Below, one piece after another: positions 20,172 through 31,077 of a stretch of DNA of 64,000 nt. Below the pieces are notes generated by a model. The model was not told where the DNA came from, did not search any database, and was given only the letters and a program-made list of their open reading frames with translations. A program made the position numbers and the translations under genes. How positions within the stretch are numbered: position 1 is the stretch's first letter; every line of letters begins with the position of its first letter. This DNA comes from Yponomeuta sedellus (Eukaryota; Arthropoda; Insecta; Lepidoptera; Yponomeutidae), in contig OW203736.1 in the NCBI GenBank assembly GCA_934045075.1, positions 3,392,591 to 3,456,590 of the forward strand, given 5' to 3'.

Positions 20172-22615
20172 TACCCGCAATATTTAGGATAAGTCGTACC
20201 GAAGTTTTCTGTGGGTTTGATATTTTGTTGTTAAATACCTATTGTCGCTCTAGATTGGTCAAAACGTACACAGTGTGACGCTGAAAATGTAGACGATGAA
20301 ACAGTGCAAGTTTTAGAGGCTGAAATAGAATTGGATAACGATAATAGTAATGTTAGATCAGACATTGAAGCAGTTTCTGTTCAAGCTTCTAAATCATTAC
20401 AAACTGAAGGACAGACCGTGGGAAGACCAAAAAAAGGTCGGAAAACTAAATTTGGCGGGTTCACTAGGGAACAAAGAAAAAAAGGAAGTACTCTAATTTA
20501 ACATATGTTAATTCTAGAAAAAAAATATAAGCCCGAAAAAATTCATAGATTTTAACTGCAGCTGCGCCAAACTTTGCCAAGATAGGATAGCGACGGAGAA
20601 GAGATTAACGGAGTTCAACAAATTTTTATTCTCTAGGGACATATGATGCGCAGAATATGTATCTAGCAGCCTCAGTATTAGAGACACCAGTAAAGCGCCA
20701 ATATATCTCAACTGACAACAAAACAGCCGCCATAAAGAAAAAAACTTACTCGCTCCAATATACTCTAAGTGGCATATCAGTTTGCAGAGAAATGTTTATT
20801 AAAACATTACAGACATCTTCAAAAAGAATAAACACTTCGCTTTGCAAGATGCGGTCTGACAATGCAATTACAGATAATCGTGGTCTGTCTGCCGGGCACA
20901 ATAGAATACCCCCTGAAAGTGAGCAGTACGTGATTGACTTTATTAAAATATTGCCGACTTATGTATCCCACTATCGTCGAGAGCAAACAGAAGGAGCTAA
21001 GTTTTTAAGAGCAGAAATGACGTTATCAAAAATATACGAATTGTATTGCAATGAAGCGAAAACAGCTGGCGTGAGAATATTATCTTCTTCAAAAGTCACC
21101 CAATTGTTTTTAACGAAGTTTAACCTGCGTACCAAGCCTCTTAAAAAAGATACCTGTAATAAATGTGACTTCTTCCAAAGTCAAATATTACATGTGTCAT
21201 CGGATGAAGACAGAGCCAGTATGAAACAAAAATTGATTGCACACCAACAAACTGCCAAATATCTGCAAACTCAATTAAAAATTGACATGAAGCTTGCTAA
21301 AGACGACCCCTCTGTTGAAACGATCACCTTTGACCTCGAAAAAACGCTGCCTTTACCGCGTATACCAACAAATATTGTCTTCTATAAGAGGCAACTTTGG
21401 ATATACAATTTGGGTATACATACTGGAAGCAAAGATGAAGCCCATTGCAATGTGTGGGTAGAAGGGGAAGCTGGCAGGGGTGCACAAGAGGTTGGCTCTT
21501 GTCTCATCAAACATATTTTACAGAGGCTTGACAGAAACGTTAAACGTGTCATTTTGTGGAGCGATTCATGTGGTGGTCAAAACCGCAACATAAAACTGAC
21601 TTTGATGCTTAAAGCCATGTTGAATGAACACCCTACAGTTGACCAAATCAATATAAGATTTCTCGAATCAGGACATAGCTTCCTCCCAAATGATACCGAT
21701 TTCGGCAAGATTGAATGTGCCTTAAAACGTCAGCAGAGGCTATATACACTGGACGACTACATTCAAGTTATGAAAACTTGCAAGAAAAGAAATCCAACGT
21801 ACGTGCACAGAATGGAAAATGAAGACTTCTTGTCATCAATGAAGCTGGAAAAAAATATAACAAATAGAAAGAAAACTATTGATGGCGAAAAAGTTTCATG
21901 GCTCAACACAAAAGAAATTATGCTAAAAAAAGATGATATGTACACAATTTTTATGAGATCTCACTTTGAGGATAACTTCAAGGTGGTAGATTTAAAAAAG
22001 AATACTCGTGGAAGGCAAAATATCATAACAAAAGCTTTAATGGAGCCACTATGGCCACGAGGAAAACCTATACCTGATGCCAAGTTGAAGGATCTTAAAA
22101 GCATGTTCCACCTCATTCCGCAAGATTCGCACGAATTTTATATCAAACTCGTGGGGAATGATGCTATTGATGATGATCTGGAAGGCTTTTCTGGTGTGCC
22201 CGATTTTGAAGTAGAAAATGATTTAGAATAACGCTTTTCAACAACTTCTTTTAAATATTTTTTGGAACTGCAATAGTTTTAAGATTAAGGTTGATTGTTT
22301 ATTAATATAATTCATAAAATACTACATCTATTTTTTATTTACATAATCCTGTATCTAATTAACAAAGAACCAACCCACATTCAAGCAATTTTGCTAAAAG
22401 GAACCATTGAATTATTGCTAAAAAACTACAGTAAATACTAATGTTTTCCTTATAAATTATATTAAGATTAATACTACCACATATTTTCAACAATATTGCA
22501 TACAAACATTGTCAAAAAGAACGTAATTTTTTTTTCTTCACCCATTTAAGACAAAAATGGCTTTATCTCAAAACTAACATCGTGTGGATTGGTTCTGTAT
22601 TGCATAAGTAGGTCC

Positions 22616-23436
22616 ACTTATAGTTCGACTCGGGAGAACCATTTGCACCCGCAAAGCTCATTATGAGCATTTAATAGAATCAGGCAGGCCTATAACGTAC
22701 TCCGCGCCTCTATTACCAACTACTTCAAACATTTGTGAATTATGTTGTGTTGTGCAGTTGTGGAAAAAAAATAAACGAAAGGTACGTTCATCTATTTTAT
22801 ATGAAATGTATTACGCACGTAATATTATACGTGCATACATGTTTGCACGGCAAACGCGTAGGTATTTTCGGTGAAATATATTGTGTTTTACATCTCAATT
22901 TTTGTTCGCCTTTTGAACACGGCGTATTTACTAAGTTGTAAACGTAATAAACAGTAACAGCATTGTCGCGCCATTTTGTGACGAATTAGGGTTCTTGGGA
23001 GAAGCCATACTCCAACAGTGGACCGCCAATGATGATGATGATACAATGTTATGCTTAATTTTAGTAGCTAAGAGTTTATTGTTTTATATTTTAGTTGTGA
23101 CTGCTCAAATTATTATGATCATATTTCTGGACGAGACCGTTTTTTTGACTAACAATAATATTCTAGCCTTAAAAACTCTGAGATGGCCTTGGATTAAAAC
23201 ACATTTCTTGTTATGTTGCATTTGACATTTTAAGTTCTGTCGTTTCCATATTTCCCGGCAATTTTGAATTTGGAACTGTTCTATGTTCGAATGTGTTTAA
23301 ATTTAGAATCTCAAAACTGTTGAAAGTATTAAGATTAATACTATTGTTTAGTTACAGCGTCGATTTGAATCTGTCAGGACACGTACGAAAATGAATCTTT
23401 GTAAGTAAAATGTTCGTGCAATAATTTTCTACAACT
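22616..23436. other. Noncoding stretch with a lepidopteran retroposon tail
   Basis: At 22998-23045 'GAGAAGCCATACTCCAACAG' continues into GTGGACCGCC and an ATGATGATGATG tail, a 3' end I know from lepidopteran non-LTR retroposons. A 9-bp-arm hairpin 'GCACGTAATATTATACGTGC' is at 22813-22832. No gene was seen. Confidence 0.55.
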
Positions 23437-24057
23437 TTAGAGGAGGCCTGACACGACTTCAGCGTTTTGAAGAGCTAACATCTGTGTTCCGTGATGAAGC
23501 CCCATGTCTGCGGACTGTCGACCGCTGGTACCTATGTAGAATTCCAGCGTGGATATACTAGTGTTAGTGACAAATCTCGCGAAGGACGCCCAAAATCCGC
23601 CTTCACTGAAGATAACATCATTGCTGTGAGACAACTAATTCTCGAAGATCGTCAGGTGACATATCGAGAGATATGGCTCTATTAGGCATCTCAGGGACAA
23701 CCATTCAGATCTTGCATGAAGCGCTTGGTGTTAGAAAGCTAGTTTGCCGTTGGATACCGCATCTGCTTTCCGACGATCACAAGGCGGCTCGCGGCAGATG
23801 GTGTAAAAGAAAACTCTGCAAAGGTTCAACCGAGTCAAATCACGTCTACGACATCATCAGTGGTGACGAATCCTGGATCTATGCTTACGATCCTGATTCC
23901 AAACAACAATCTACAATCTGGGTCTTTCAAGACGAGCCAAAGCCGACTAAAGTTGTTCGTTCTCGAAGCACTTCGAAGAAGATGGTGGCCACGTTCGTTG
24001 GATTCGGTCATGTTTCGACTATTGCACTTGAAGATCGTAAAACGGTTAACGCAGAGT
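23437..24057 (+). pseudogene. Mariner transposase fragment
   Basis: Two frames together read as a mariner transposase: 'EGRPKSAFTEDNI', 'ISGTTIQILHEALGVRKL', 'RWCKRKL', 'ISGDESWIYAYDPDSK' (first catalytic Asp) and 'WVFQDEPKPTKV'. A frame change near 23675 and loss of everything after 'LEDRKTVNAE' remove the second and third catalytic acids. No TIR pair was recognised. Inactive. Confidence 0.8.
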
Positions 24058-24282
24058 GAAATTTCAGTTGTTCTTGTATCATGACTCATGATGCCTCGCG
24101 TACCTATCCCTGAACGGATGATTTTCTTAGTGCCCCAATTCTTCCCTACTAAGTACCTATTTTGTTTAAGCAAAAGTTGTATGGTAACTTGGAGTGGGTT
24201 TTACAAGTTAGCACTCTTTTCTTCATGTTGCAGTATTGCGAAATTATTAATAAAAAAGTATGCCCATGCAATAAGCACGCAC

Positions 24283-24314
24283 ATTAAAGAATGGTCCTAT
24301 GACCATTCTTTAAT
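24283..24314. repeat. 14-bp-arm hairpin between direct repeats
   Basis: ATTAAAGAATGGTC (24283-24296) and its inverse (24301-24314) flank a CTAT loop. The words CATGCAATAAGCACG (about 24264) and CATGCAATAAGGACG (about 24328) flank it as direct repeats. Confidence 0.7.
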
Positions 24315-24491
24315 TCACCCATATCTCCATGCAATAAGGACGTCTCTATGGGATATGTATTCCTTTTTCACAATACTTTCAATATACTTACCGGGAGCTC
24401 TATGTAAACTATTGCATTTGTCTCCGTAAGTTCGAATTGTTTGTTGCAAAATGTATTTATACTTACGTGTATTTGTTTACAGATTCTTGCC

Positions 24492-24587
24492 ATGGAGTTC
24501 TCAGTAGTGCAACCAATTAAAAAAGGCAAATTAAGATTAACGGCCGTGCCAGATCTGTGGGTCCACAATGAATACTCTTTTGGCTAA
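24492..24587 (+). CDS. Possible first coding exon, DUF4806-like N-terminus
   Basis: After a TTTGTTTACAG acceptor, ATG at 24492 opens 31 codons: 'MEFSVVQPIKKGKLR', 'TAVPDLWVHNEYSF', then a stop. The pattern SVV...VP..W recalls the N-terminus of insect DUF4806 proteins, many of them transposon-linked. No continuation was identified. A remnant is more likely than a live gene. Confidence 0.25.
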   Translation: MEFSVVQPIKKGKLRLTAVPDLWVHNEYSFG

Positions 24588-25179
24588 TGAAGTAAAAAGA
24601 TAAATTAAGATAAATAAAATTGTAAAAATGAGATCAAAATATTTTTTATGTTATTTTGATCATTTTAATGTTAACTTAATTTTTGGTTTCAATTCACGAA
24701 AATGTAAATTGCCAGTAATAACAATCGACAGACATGCAGACTAAAGTGATTTCAATATTTAATTATGCGCCAATCGCCCACATTTGTCAAAATTCGATTA
24801 GTATGGAAAGCGAACCACCTCAACTTAGTAATCTGACGAATTTCGGTAACTGATTTAAAAGTCGCGTTTGGTTAGTTAATATATATTTTAATCCCTTTAA
24901 AAACGATTTTTCTCTCTCTCTCTTCCCTCCCTTGACTCCTCCGCGGTGTCTGCGGTGATAGTAAATTTTTATCTATAATATGTAAGCATAAATAGAGAAA
25001 ATTAAGGGTACTACGCAGTGTTTTATTTTCCTCGTACTATGTTGAAAAGCAGTCACTTTCATCTTCCTGCATGGAATCAGAGTCGTCACAATATCGTCTT
25101 CGTCCGAGTTTAAATCACGTGTTGTGGGTAAAACCTCCTTTTGTACAGAACCCTCACCAACTTCTACAAAACCCAATGA

Positions 25180-25314
25180 TTATACTATTTTTATTTTTAA
25201 TGCACTAACCCGTGCTAAGGAACAAATTTAAAAACCTATTTAGAGGCTAAATAGCAGAGGTTGCGGGTTCGAATCCCGGCATGGGTGAAATTTTTAGCCT
25301 CTAAATAGGTTTTT
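25180..25314. repeat. Foldback SINE copy with 12-bp TSD
   Basis: AAAACCCAATGA occurs at 25168-25179 and 25315-25326. Between them the left half is the SINE body reversed (CACTAACCCGTGCTAAGG...), followed by a forward tRNA 3' half with B box GGTTCGAATCC and the body again. The 25-bp arms TTTAAAAACCTATTTAGAGG... are inverted around the tRNA piece. It inserted as one unit. Confidence 0.85.
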
Positions 25315-25601
25315 AAAACCCAATGACTCAAAAGAAATCAAAATGACCGTGAAGATGCAAGAAATATTAAAAGTAGTTGTCTTCTTATAATTGACTTTAC
25401 GAAGATATCTTTGGACACTAATGATTTACAAGAAACCTTTATTAATAAATTAAGACTATAATAGAATTCGAGAGTCTACAATAATACTAAGTACACTTAT
25501 TCTTAGGAGAAACCACTGTGTTAGTGTGCACTGATGGTGCAGCCTCCACCACCAAAGCGGGGTGAGCTTTCAAGTCTGGTAAATCTGCTACTTCTTGGAC
25601 C

Positions 25602-26300
25602 TTGAAAGACGGCCACACGGACTCTGGCTCTGAAAGAAAGGGTGGTCCTTGCCACCAAATAGTAGAGCCACTGAGCCACTTTAACAACGATGCGAGAAAG
25701 GTTTACTGGTTCCATGGTCGAGAAGATGTGCAAGATTGGTGCCGCAAGTGTGCTACTTGCGCCGCGGTGAAAGGCCCATCAACTAGAAGCCGAGGAAATC
25801 TGCAACTTTATAACGTTGGTGCGCCATGGGAACGCATTACAGTTGATGTGGCTGGACCGTTCCCAGTAACGGAATCAGGAAATAAGTATTTCATGGTAGT
25901 TATGGATTACTTCATTAAATGGCCAGAGATATTCGCCATACCCAATCAAGAAGCCACTACTGTTGCCTCCAAGTTGTTTGAGGAAGTAGTTTGCCGGTTT
26001 GGTGTGCCCTTGGAAATACACTCCGACCAAGGCAGGAACTTTGAGTCTCAAGTATTTCAAGAACTCTGCAAAATATTGGAAATGCATAAGACTATGACCA
26101 CCCCATATCATCCTCAATCTGACGCCATGATAGAAAGATTTAACCAAACACTTGAGAGACATTTAGCAAAAGTCGTTGACAGGCACCAGAGAGACTGGGA
26201 CAAATACATACCGCCATTTCTTCTGGCCTGCAGAACGGCAGAACATGAGAGCACGAAGGTAACCCGTGTAAATTTTTGCCGAGAACGAGAATACCAGTAG
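25602..26300 (+). pseudogene. Ty3/gypsy-type integrase fragment
   Basis: It encodes the zinc-binding domain ('WCRKCATCAAVKG') and the integrase core: 'ITVDVAGPF' (Asp), 'IHSDQGRNFES' (Asp) and 'MIERFNQTLERH' (Glu). All three acids are present, but the gene is only a piece of a polyprotein: protease, reverse transcriptase and LTRs were not found nearby, and the frame stops at 26300. The part from 25952 onward is repeated in the second duplication unit. Confidence 0.85.
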
Positions 26301-28605
26301 ATCTGCTGACTGGAGGCCCTCCTGACGACCCACGTTCTCTACACGACTACATTCCCGAGTAACGTGAGAAAATGCGAGAGATTCATGCCATAGTACGGGA
26401 AAACGGATTGTAGTCGAGTGAAAAGATGAAGACTAGGTATGACCGCCGAGCAAAGACAAGCGGCTTCGAAGTGCACGGGCGGGGTTTTTATATTTTTTTT
26501 CTTTTTATAAACGCGTAGGTGCCGTGAACGGTTTATATGCTGCAAGCCACAAGATCATAGTTTAGATACTTATCTTTACCCTGTTTTTGAGCACATAGAA
26601 TCACAGCAAAACAAAATACATTTAAAACATTCAGACATTCCACTCACCTTACAAATGCAGACACCCTCAGCCGCTTCACCCATGATCCAATAGACACTCT
26701 CACACATTTAACCCACACTATAACATCAGCAGACAACCTTGAACGCTCCACCCATGTCCCAGCCCAATCAACAGCCACCATAGCCCAGGTATTAGTGGAC
26801 AGTTCGTTCCAATCCAGTCCTACCCCTGAAGAGCAAAAAATAAAAAAGTGGATGATTTTCTCCAAATGGAGGCCAAATATCAAGCAATTTGAATAGTACA
26901 TTATGATATAAGTGCGGTAAGTTGAAAATTACAGCCGAGGCGATATTACTAGCCCGAGCCATCGGCGAGGGCTATAAGGAAGCAGAGGCTGTAATTTTCA
27001 AAGCGCACGTATGTCATACGAGGTTTTATAACATATTTACGAGGAAATTAATAAAACTCTGACTTTCTTATCATCACTACTTGACGACATTTTCAAATAA
27101 AAACAATATCGAAAAGAAAAAGCGCGCCGATTTATTTTTACTTGTCCACAAAATAAGCGATGCGCGCGCATAAACTTTTTTTTTAGGCAAAGGTACAAAA
27201 ACAGCCAGTATTACTAATAAAGTAAATTAACATTTTTGTGTTTTTTTTACAGATAAATGGTTGTAATTTATTGTCAAAATTAATTAAATTAAAGAATTAA
27301 ATGTTTATTTGTTATATTTTATCCCCCAAAGTTAATTTTATTCATAAAATATTAACCACTTTCTTGACATAAAACCTCTTTGCTAAGATTTTTAAAAGTA
27401 TCGTTCATTTTTAGACGGAGTATCTTAAAACTTTATTTAAAAAAAAACACGTGCCTTTTACATTACATTATCGCACAAGTACGTAATGTGAGATACATTA
27501 CGATATTGAAATTGGTGTAATAACAACCACTTTACGAGCAAATATGTTATAAAGGTACTTTACAGAATGTTCTTCCCTAGTGGTTAGCTTTTGTTAATAA
27601 CTAAATGGCTTATTAATATATTTTTTCTATTTTCAGGATATAAGCAATTCTCTTAACATTAAAAGTAAGATGGCTGCACCAGAAAGCCGGAGGAACCATG
27701 TTACCGATAGGGCTGTCTAATCCACTGTACCTAGGTTTTCACACAAGATATGTCCGTGCACGTGCGCGTCACTGTGTGTGTGACATCGGCATGCCCACGC
27801 CGCAGCTCCCACCAGTCGGCCATTAGCTATGAAAAGCGCACCCTAGCGACACGCACGCACAAGCTCACATAGTTTTTCAAATCCAACGTCTTCTGCCTTT
27901 ATACTTTCTTCACCCCCATCTTCTTAATTCAATCGCAACCCGCACATCGCTAACAAACCATTTAGCAAGGTAATTTAATTGTTGTCTTGTTACTTTCAAA
28001 TAATATAAGATATCATTCAATGCTAGTCCTTACAAAGAACTATATTAACAAGTAAAATAATTGTATGTGTCTCCCAAACTGGGCTTCATCGGTTTTATCA
28101 TAGGTGAAACCAGCCTATGATTGCCCACCGGCAGTAGGTAATTGCCCACAATAACAATCAAGAACGATTTTTTAGTTATAATGCTACAGTACTTCCATCA
28201 TTTTAAGCCAGATGGCGCTCTCAACATTATTTAACTAGAAAATTATAAAATCCTGGCAACACAGCAAAAAAAAACAGTGATAGCGGATTTTGTTGCGCGA
28301 GGTGAACGTGTTGCTCGAAAAGGTGAGAATGTTAGCGATTTTCTTAAGATGTAACAATACCTATTGATCTTTTATTGCTAAACTTTCACTAAATAAGAAT
28401 GTGTTACGTGTTTGGCCTTATAGTAGATACCTTTCTTGCATAATTAACCTCGTAAATCTTTAATATTATTATTTTTAACGGTCATTCTGGGGGTGGGCAA
28501 TTGCTAAATCACTTTTTTTAGTTATTGTCATGGTTAATAGGTATGGCTATTGCCCGGGCAATGACTACCTTGTCAGTGTGTTAATAGTTTTTTTTATTTT
28601 TCAGG

Positions 28606-29142
28606 ATGCCAAAGATACCCAAAGCACTTTACTCCACAGATAGCTTGGATATTAAAGAGGTACAAAACAACGTTCACAGATTATCTATTCGACAATTACC
28701 TGAGAAGTATGGGGTACCGAGAACAAGTTTAAGATACTACATTAAAAACCCTGGCCAAAAGACTTCTTTAGGTCATCCTCCTGTTTTATCTGCCTCTGAA
28801 GAAAGTTTACTAGAGGACTGGATTCTTACTTCAGCCCGAAAGGGTTTTCCTCGGAACGAAGATGACATCCTAGATAGCGTGAAGAAGTTTCTAACAGACA
28901 ACCCTCGGCCCAATCCATTTTCTAATAACAGACCTGGTGATGGATGGTGGAAAGGCTATTTAAAACGACATCCTAAGCTGAGCATAAAAGCCTCAGAAAA
29001 TGTGACAAAAGCAAGTTCTTGTGTCTCAGAACAAGATATCAGAGCATAGTTTCGTGAAATTGAGAACTATGCAGCAGAAAACAACCTTACTCCGGTGTTA
29101 AATCAACCACAGAGAATTTCCAATGCAGACGAAACCAACTTT
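28606..29142 (+). pseudogene. Tigger-like transposase N-terminus, unit 1
   Basis: The ATG follows a TTTTTCAGG acceptor. The helix-turn-helix is 'LPEKYGVPRTSLRYYI', followed by 'RKGFPRNEDDILDSVKKF' and 'GWWKGYLKRHPKLS'. A TAG at 29047-29049 precedes 'RISNADETNFQ', the first catalytic Asp motif. The gene is then cut by the Harbinger-type insertion, and a further piece ('GQVLAEKGTKNVYTV') resumes at about 30600. The stop is present in both duplication units, so it predates the duplication. Confidence 0.8.
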
Positions 29143-29143
29143 C

Positions 29144-30593
29144 AAAGGATGATGGGCGTTTTGGTCCTTATATCCAATCAAGATGAGTCATATTATGTCG
29201 TTAGATAGCTCTTTTCAAGTGAACAAATAAATTCTATGAAGACGAATCCGTTTGAATTGTCCATTTTGAAATATACTCGTCGGAAAGTACCATTTTTTGC
29301 TCTTAATAGAAATTAGAAAAAATCATATCTCTGGTTTAACTCAACCGATGCTCATGATTTTTACGAAAATCACATCTATGCATACTCTGTCATAAATCAT
29401 TAGAGCGAGATAGCGAAATTGCGCTCTCTCTCCCACTCACGGTCACTTGAGTGCTTAACGATTGGATTGTTTCGTTGCAATGGAACGTTACGAACCTTCC
29501 CCCCGACGAAGAACCGGGAAGAGTCGCAGCTCACGACTTCTCAAGCAAATGATTCCCGGCTGGTGACAATGTGCCGATGGGTAGTGGAAGTGGTTAACGG
29601 GCGTTTCAAAAGAGATTTCAAGCTGTTGTGCCAAAAATATTTTAATAACACAATGCCTAATATGTTCGGGGATTTTATGATTGCAACAGCAATTACAAAT
29701 CACTTCCACAGGCCTATTGTCGATAGCCAACACACAGAAGCTTTTTTACAAAAAATTGTTGAAAGAAGGCAAACCCCAAACGTGTTTTATGATTATGTAG
29801 AAGCCAAAAGATTAAACAACAGAAGAGCCAATTTCCAGAGATTGGAAGCAAATGACATTCAGGACTTTCCACGATTGAGGGAACAGGGTGTGATTTAGCT
29901 GTCATTGGGGACATATCATTTAAAACTGGCAAAATCATGTTGCAGCGAGCACCTCAACAACGGCTTATAACTTATAGAAACTTATAGAGAAGCTGCTTTG
30001 GAGGATATCCATGAAAATGGGATCCACGAAGATGCGTGGCTGTTGCGTGCACGCAACAGTCTCGACATGTACGATCATAACAATATTTTTGCTATATATT
30101 ATTAGACAGAAATAGTAGAAACTTATTACAACATTATTGCACATGTTTGACAGGACGACGCACGATAGGTTCCTGTGCGCATATTATATCTATTGTGTGG
30201 TATTTAGGATATGCTAGACATGAAGGCTTTACTGTACCAGCACTATTTTTAAATAACATTCTCATGGATGAAACACATTAAACGATAAAACTTACTCTGA
30301 ACTTGTTTTATTTACTTCGATAATAACAAACAATGATAATATAATAATCAATGCTGATCATTTGTAATTAAAATCAATATACAATGTCGAAAAAATATCA
30401 AAAAGAATTAAAACAGAAAAAAAATTAAATAAAAAAAAAACTTTTAACGTATGATTACTCAAATTGGACAGAAAATCGGGACTAGCGCTTCGGTTATTCT
30501 TATTCTACAAAAAATACCTTTCCAACCCAACGACGTATTACTCATTCCGATTGGTGCCAGGACCAGGTTCCATACATTTGTGCCCATCATCCT
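29144..30593 (+). mobile_element. PIF/Harbinger-type insertion, unit 1
   Basis: The ends read AAAGGATGATGGGC at 29144 and GCCCATCATCCTTT at 30593, with further inverted similarity inside (CCAATCAAGATGAGTCAT and ATTACTCATTCCGATTGG). It lies inside the Tigger-like transposase. The 3-bp duplication typical of this group could not be defined, because the flanking bases allow several borders. Confidence 0.65.
29419..29898 (+). pseudogene. DDE_4 (Harbinger/ISL2EU-like) transposase C-terminal part, unit 1
   Basis: 'VTMCRWVVEVVNGRFKRDFK' with the catalytic Glu, 'DFMIATAITNHFHRPI' and 'VEAKRLNNRRANFQRL' match the C-terminal part of DDE_Tnp_4 transposases. The two preceding Asp motifs are absent, so this copy is non-autonomous. 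Confidence 0.75.
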
Positions 30594-31077
30594 TTGCCAA
30601 AGCACAGGTCAAGTTCTTGCTGAAAAAGGTACAAAAAATGTGTATACTGTCGAAAATTCGAATGCCAAAGAGTCTATCACCGTGCTATTTACTTTCTCGG
30701 CAAGTGGAGAAGTATGTTGCCCGTTTATAGCCACTACTGTTGCCTCCAAGTTGTTTGAGGAAGTAGTTTGCCGGTTTGGTGTGCCCTTGGAAATACACTC
30801 CGACCAAGGCAGGAACTTTGAGTCTCAAGTATTTCAAGAACTCTGCAAAATATTGGAAATGCATAAGACTATGACCACCCCATATCATCCTCAATCTGAC
30901 GCCATGATAGAAAGATTTAACCAAACACTTGAGAGACATTTAGCAAAAGTCGTTGACAGGCACCAGAGAGACTGGGACAAATACATACCGCCATTTCTTC
31001 TGGCCTGCAGAACGGCAGAACATGAGAGCACGAAGGTAACCCGTGTAAATTTTTGCCGAGAACGAGAATACCAGTAG
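30451..31077 (+). CDS. Chimeric frame across the duplication junction
   Basis: The 208-codon frame begins in the Harbinger-type 3' end, continues through a Tigger-like piece ('GQVLAEKGTKNVYTV', 'FTFSASGEVCCPFI') and, at 30729, passes in frame into the gypsy integrase core ('TTVASKLFEEVVCRFG' to the stop). It is a by-product of the duplication breakpoint. There is no evidence of expression, and a function is unlikely. Confidence 0.5.
   Translation: MITQIGQKIGTSASVILILQKIPFQPNDVLLIPIGARTRFHTFVPIILCQSTGQVLAEKGTKNVYTVENSNAKESITVLFTFSASGEVCCPFIATTVASKLFEEVVCRFGVPLEIHSDQGRNFESQVFQELCKILEMHKTMTTPYHPQSDAMIERFNQTLERHLAKVVDRHQRDWDKYIPPFLLACRTAEHESTKVTRVNFCREREYQ

Larger units (their letters stand above)
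17596..20275 (-). mobile_element. Transib/RAG1-like transposon with 5-bp TSD
   Basis: It is flanked by perfect TGACG duplications (17591-17595 and 20276-20280). The ends are about 34-bp inverted repeats starting CACAGTGTACG on the left and CACTGTGTACG on the right (two mismatches overall). A 5-bp GC-rich target duplication and a CACWGTG start are hallmarks of the Transib/RAG group. The single gene on the minus strand encodes a RAG1-core-like protein. It lies inside DUF7869 copy B, so it is younger than that copy. Confidence 0.9.
16330..22231 (+). pseudogene. DUF7869-type protein, copy B, split by a Transib insertion
   Basis: Exon 1 is 16330-16417 (starts MKRRVNARIQN), exon 2 16603-16650, exon 3 from 16733; all have GT/AG borders and consistent phase 1. 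Exon 3 then meets stops at about 16848-16916 before a long frame from 16917 with two similar SIEP(S/P)P(H/Y)SP(P/L)TPRP segments. The Transib-like element sits at 17596-20275; reading from CCTGACG across to GCTGAAAATG the frame rejoins exactly. After 20281 comes an AT-hook-like 'GRPKKGRKTK', a frame change near 20480-20660, then the main domain to 22231: 'ITFDLEKTLPLPRIP', 'FYKRQLWIYNLGIH', 'LWSDSCGGQNRN', 'GHSFLPNDTDFG', ending in acidic residues. Broken, but the main domain is intact over 524 residues. Confidence 0.75.
15647..22615 (+). mobile_element. DUF7869 element, copy B, with 34-bp inverted ends
   Basis: Positions 15647-15680 and 22582-22615 are inverted repeats matching at 31 of 34 bases (GGACCTA... 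and ...AGAACCAATCCACAC). The word GAACCAACCCACA recurs inside: about 15800, 15899, inverted at 15958-15971, weaker at 16011, and 22370 on the right. ACTT lies immediately outside both ends, a possible 4-bp target duplication, though the exact border is ambiguous by one base. The unit contains one spliced gene (16330-22231) and the Transib-like insertion. I infer that this is an autonomous DNA transposon built around the DUF7869 gene. Confidence 0.6.
25952..30655 (+). repeat. Tandem duplication, unit 1 (4704 bp)
   Basis: It is nearly identical to 30729-35430, at an offset of 4775-4777 bp; differences are scattered substitutions and small indels (for example GCAGTAGGTAATTG versus GCAGTAATTG). 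Contents in order: end of the gypsy integrase, a 2.3-kb noncoding segment with a 15-bp-arm inverted repeat TTGAAAATTACAGCC at 26922-27001, a GC-rich patch at 27740-27870, and a Tigger-like transposase exon with a Harbinger-type insertion. The breakpoint uses a GCCAC phrase. Confidence 0.9.

Noticed and set aside
24973..25176. A minus-strand 67-codon frame with an acidic patch
   Set aside because: A coding remnant is possible, but no family is recognisable and the SINE interrupts the upstream side; not supportable.
25487..25733. Minus-strand frames beside the integrase
   Set aside because: No family similarity; they overlap the start of the integrase region on the other strand.
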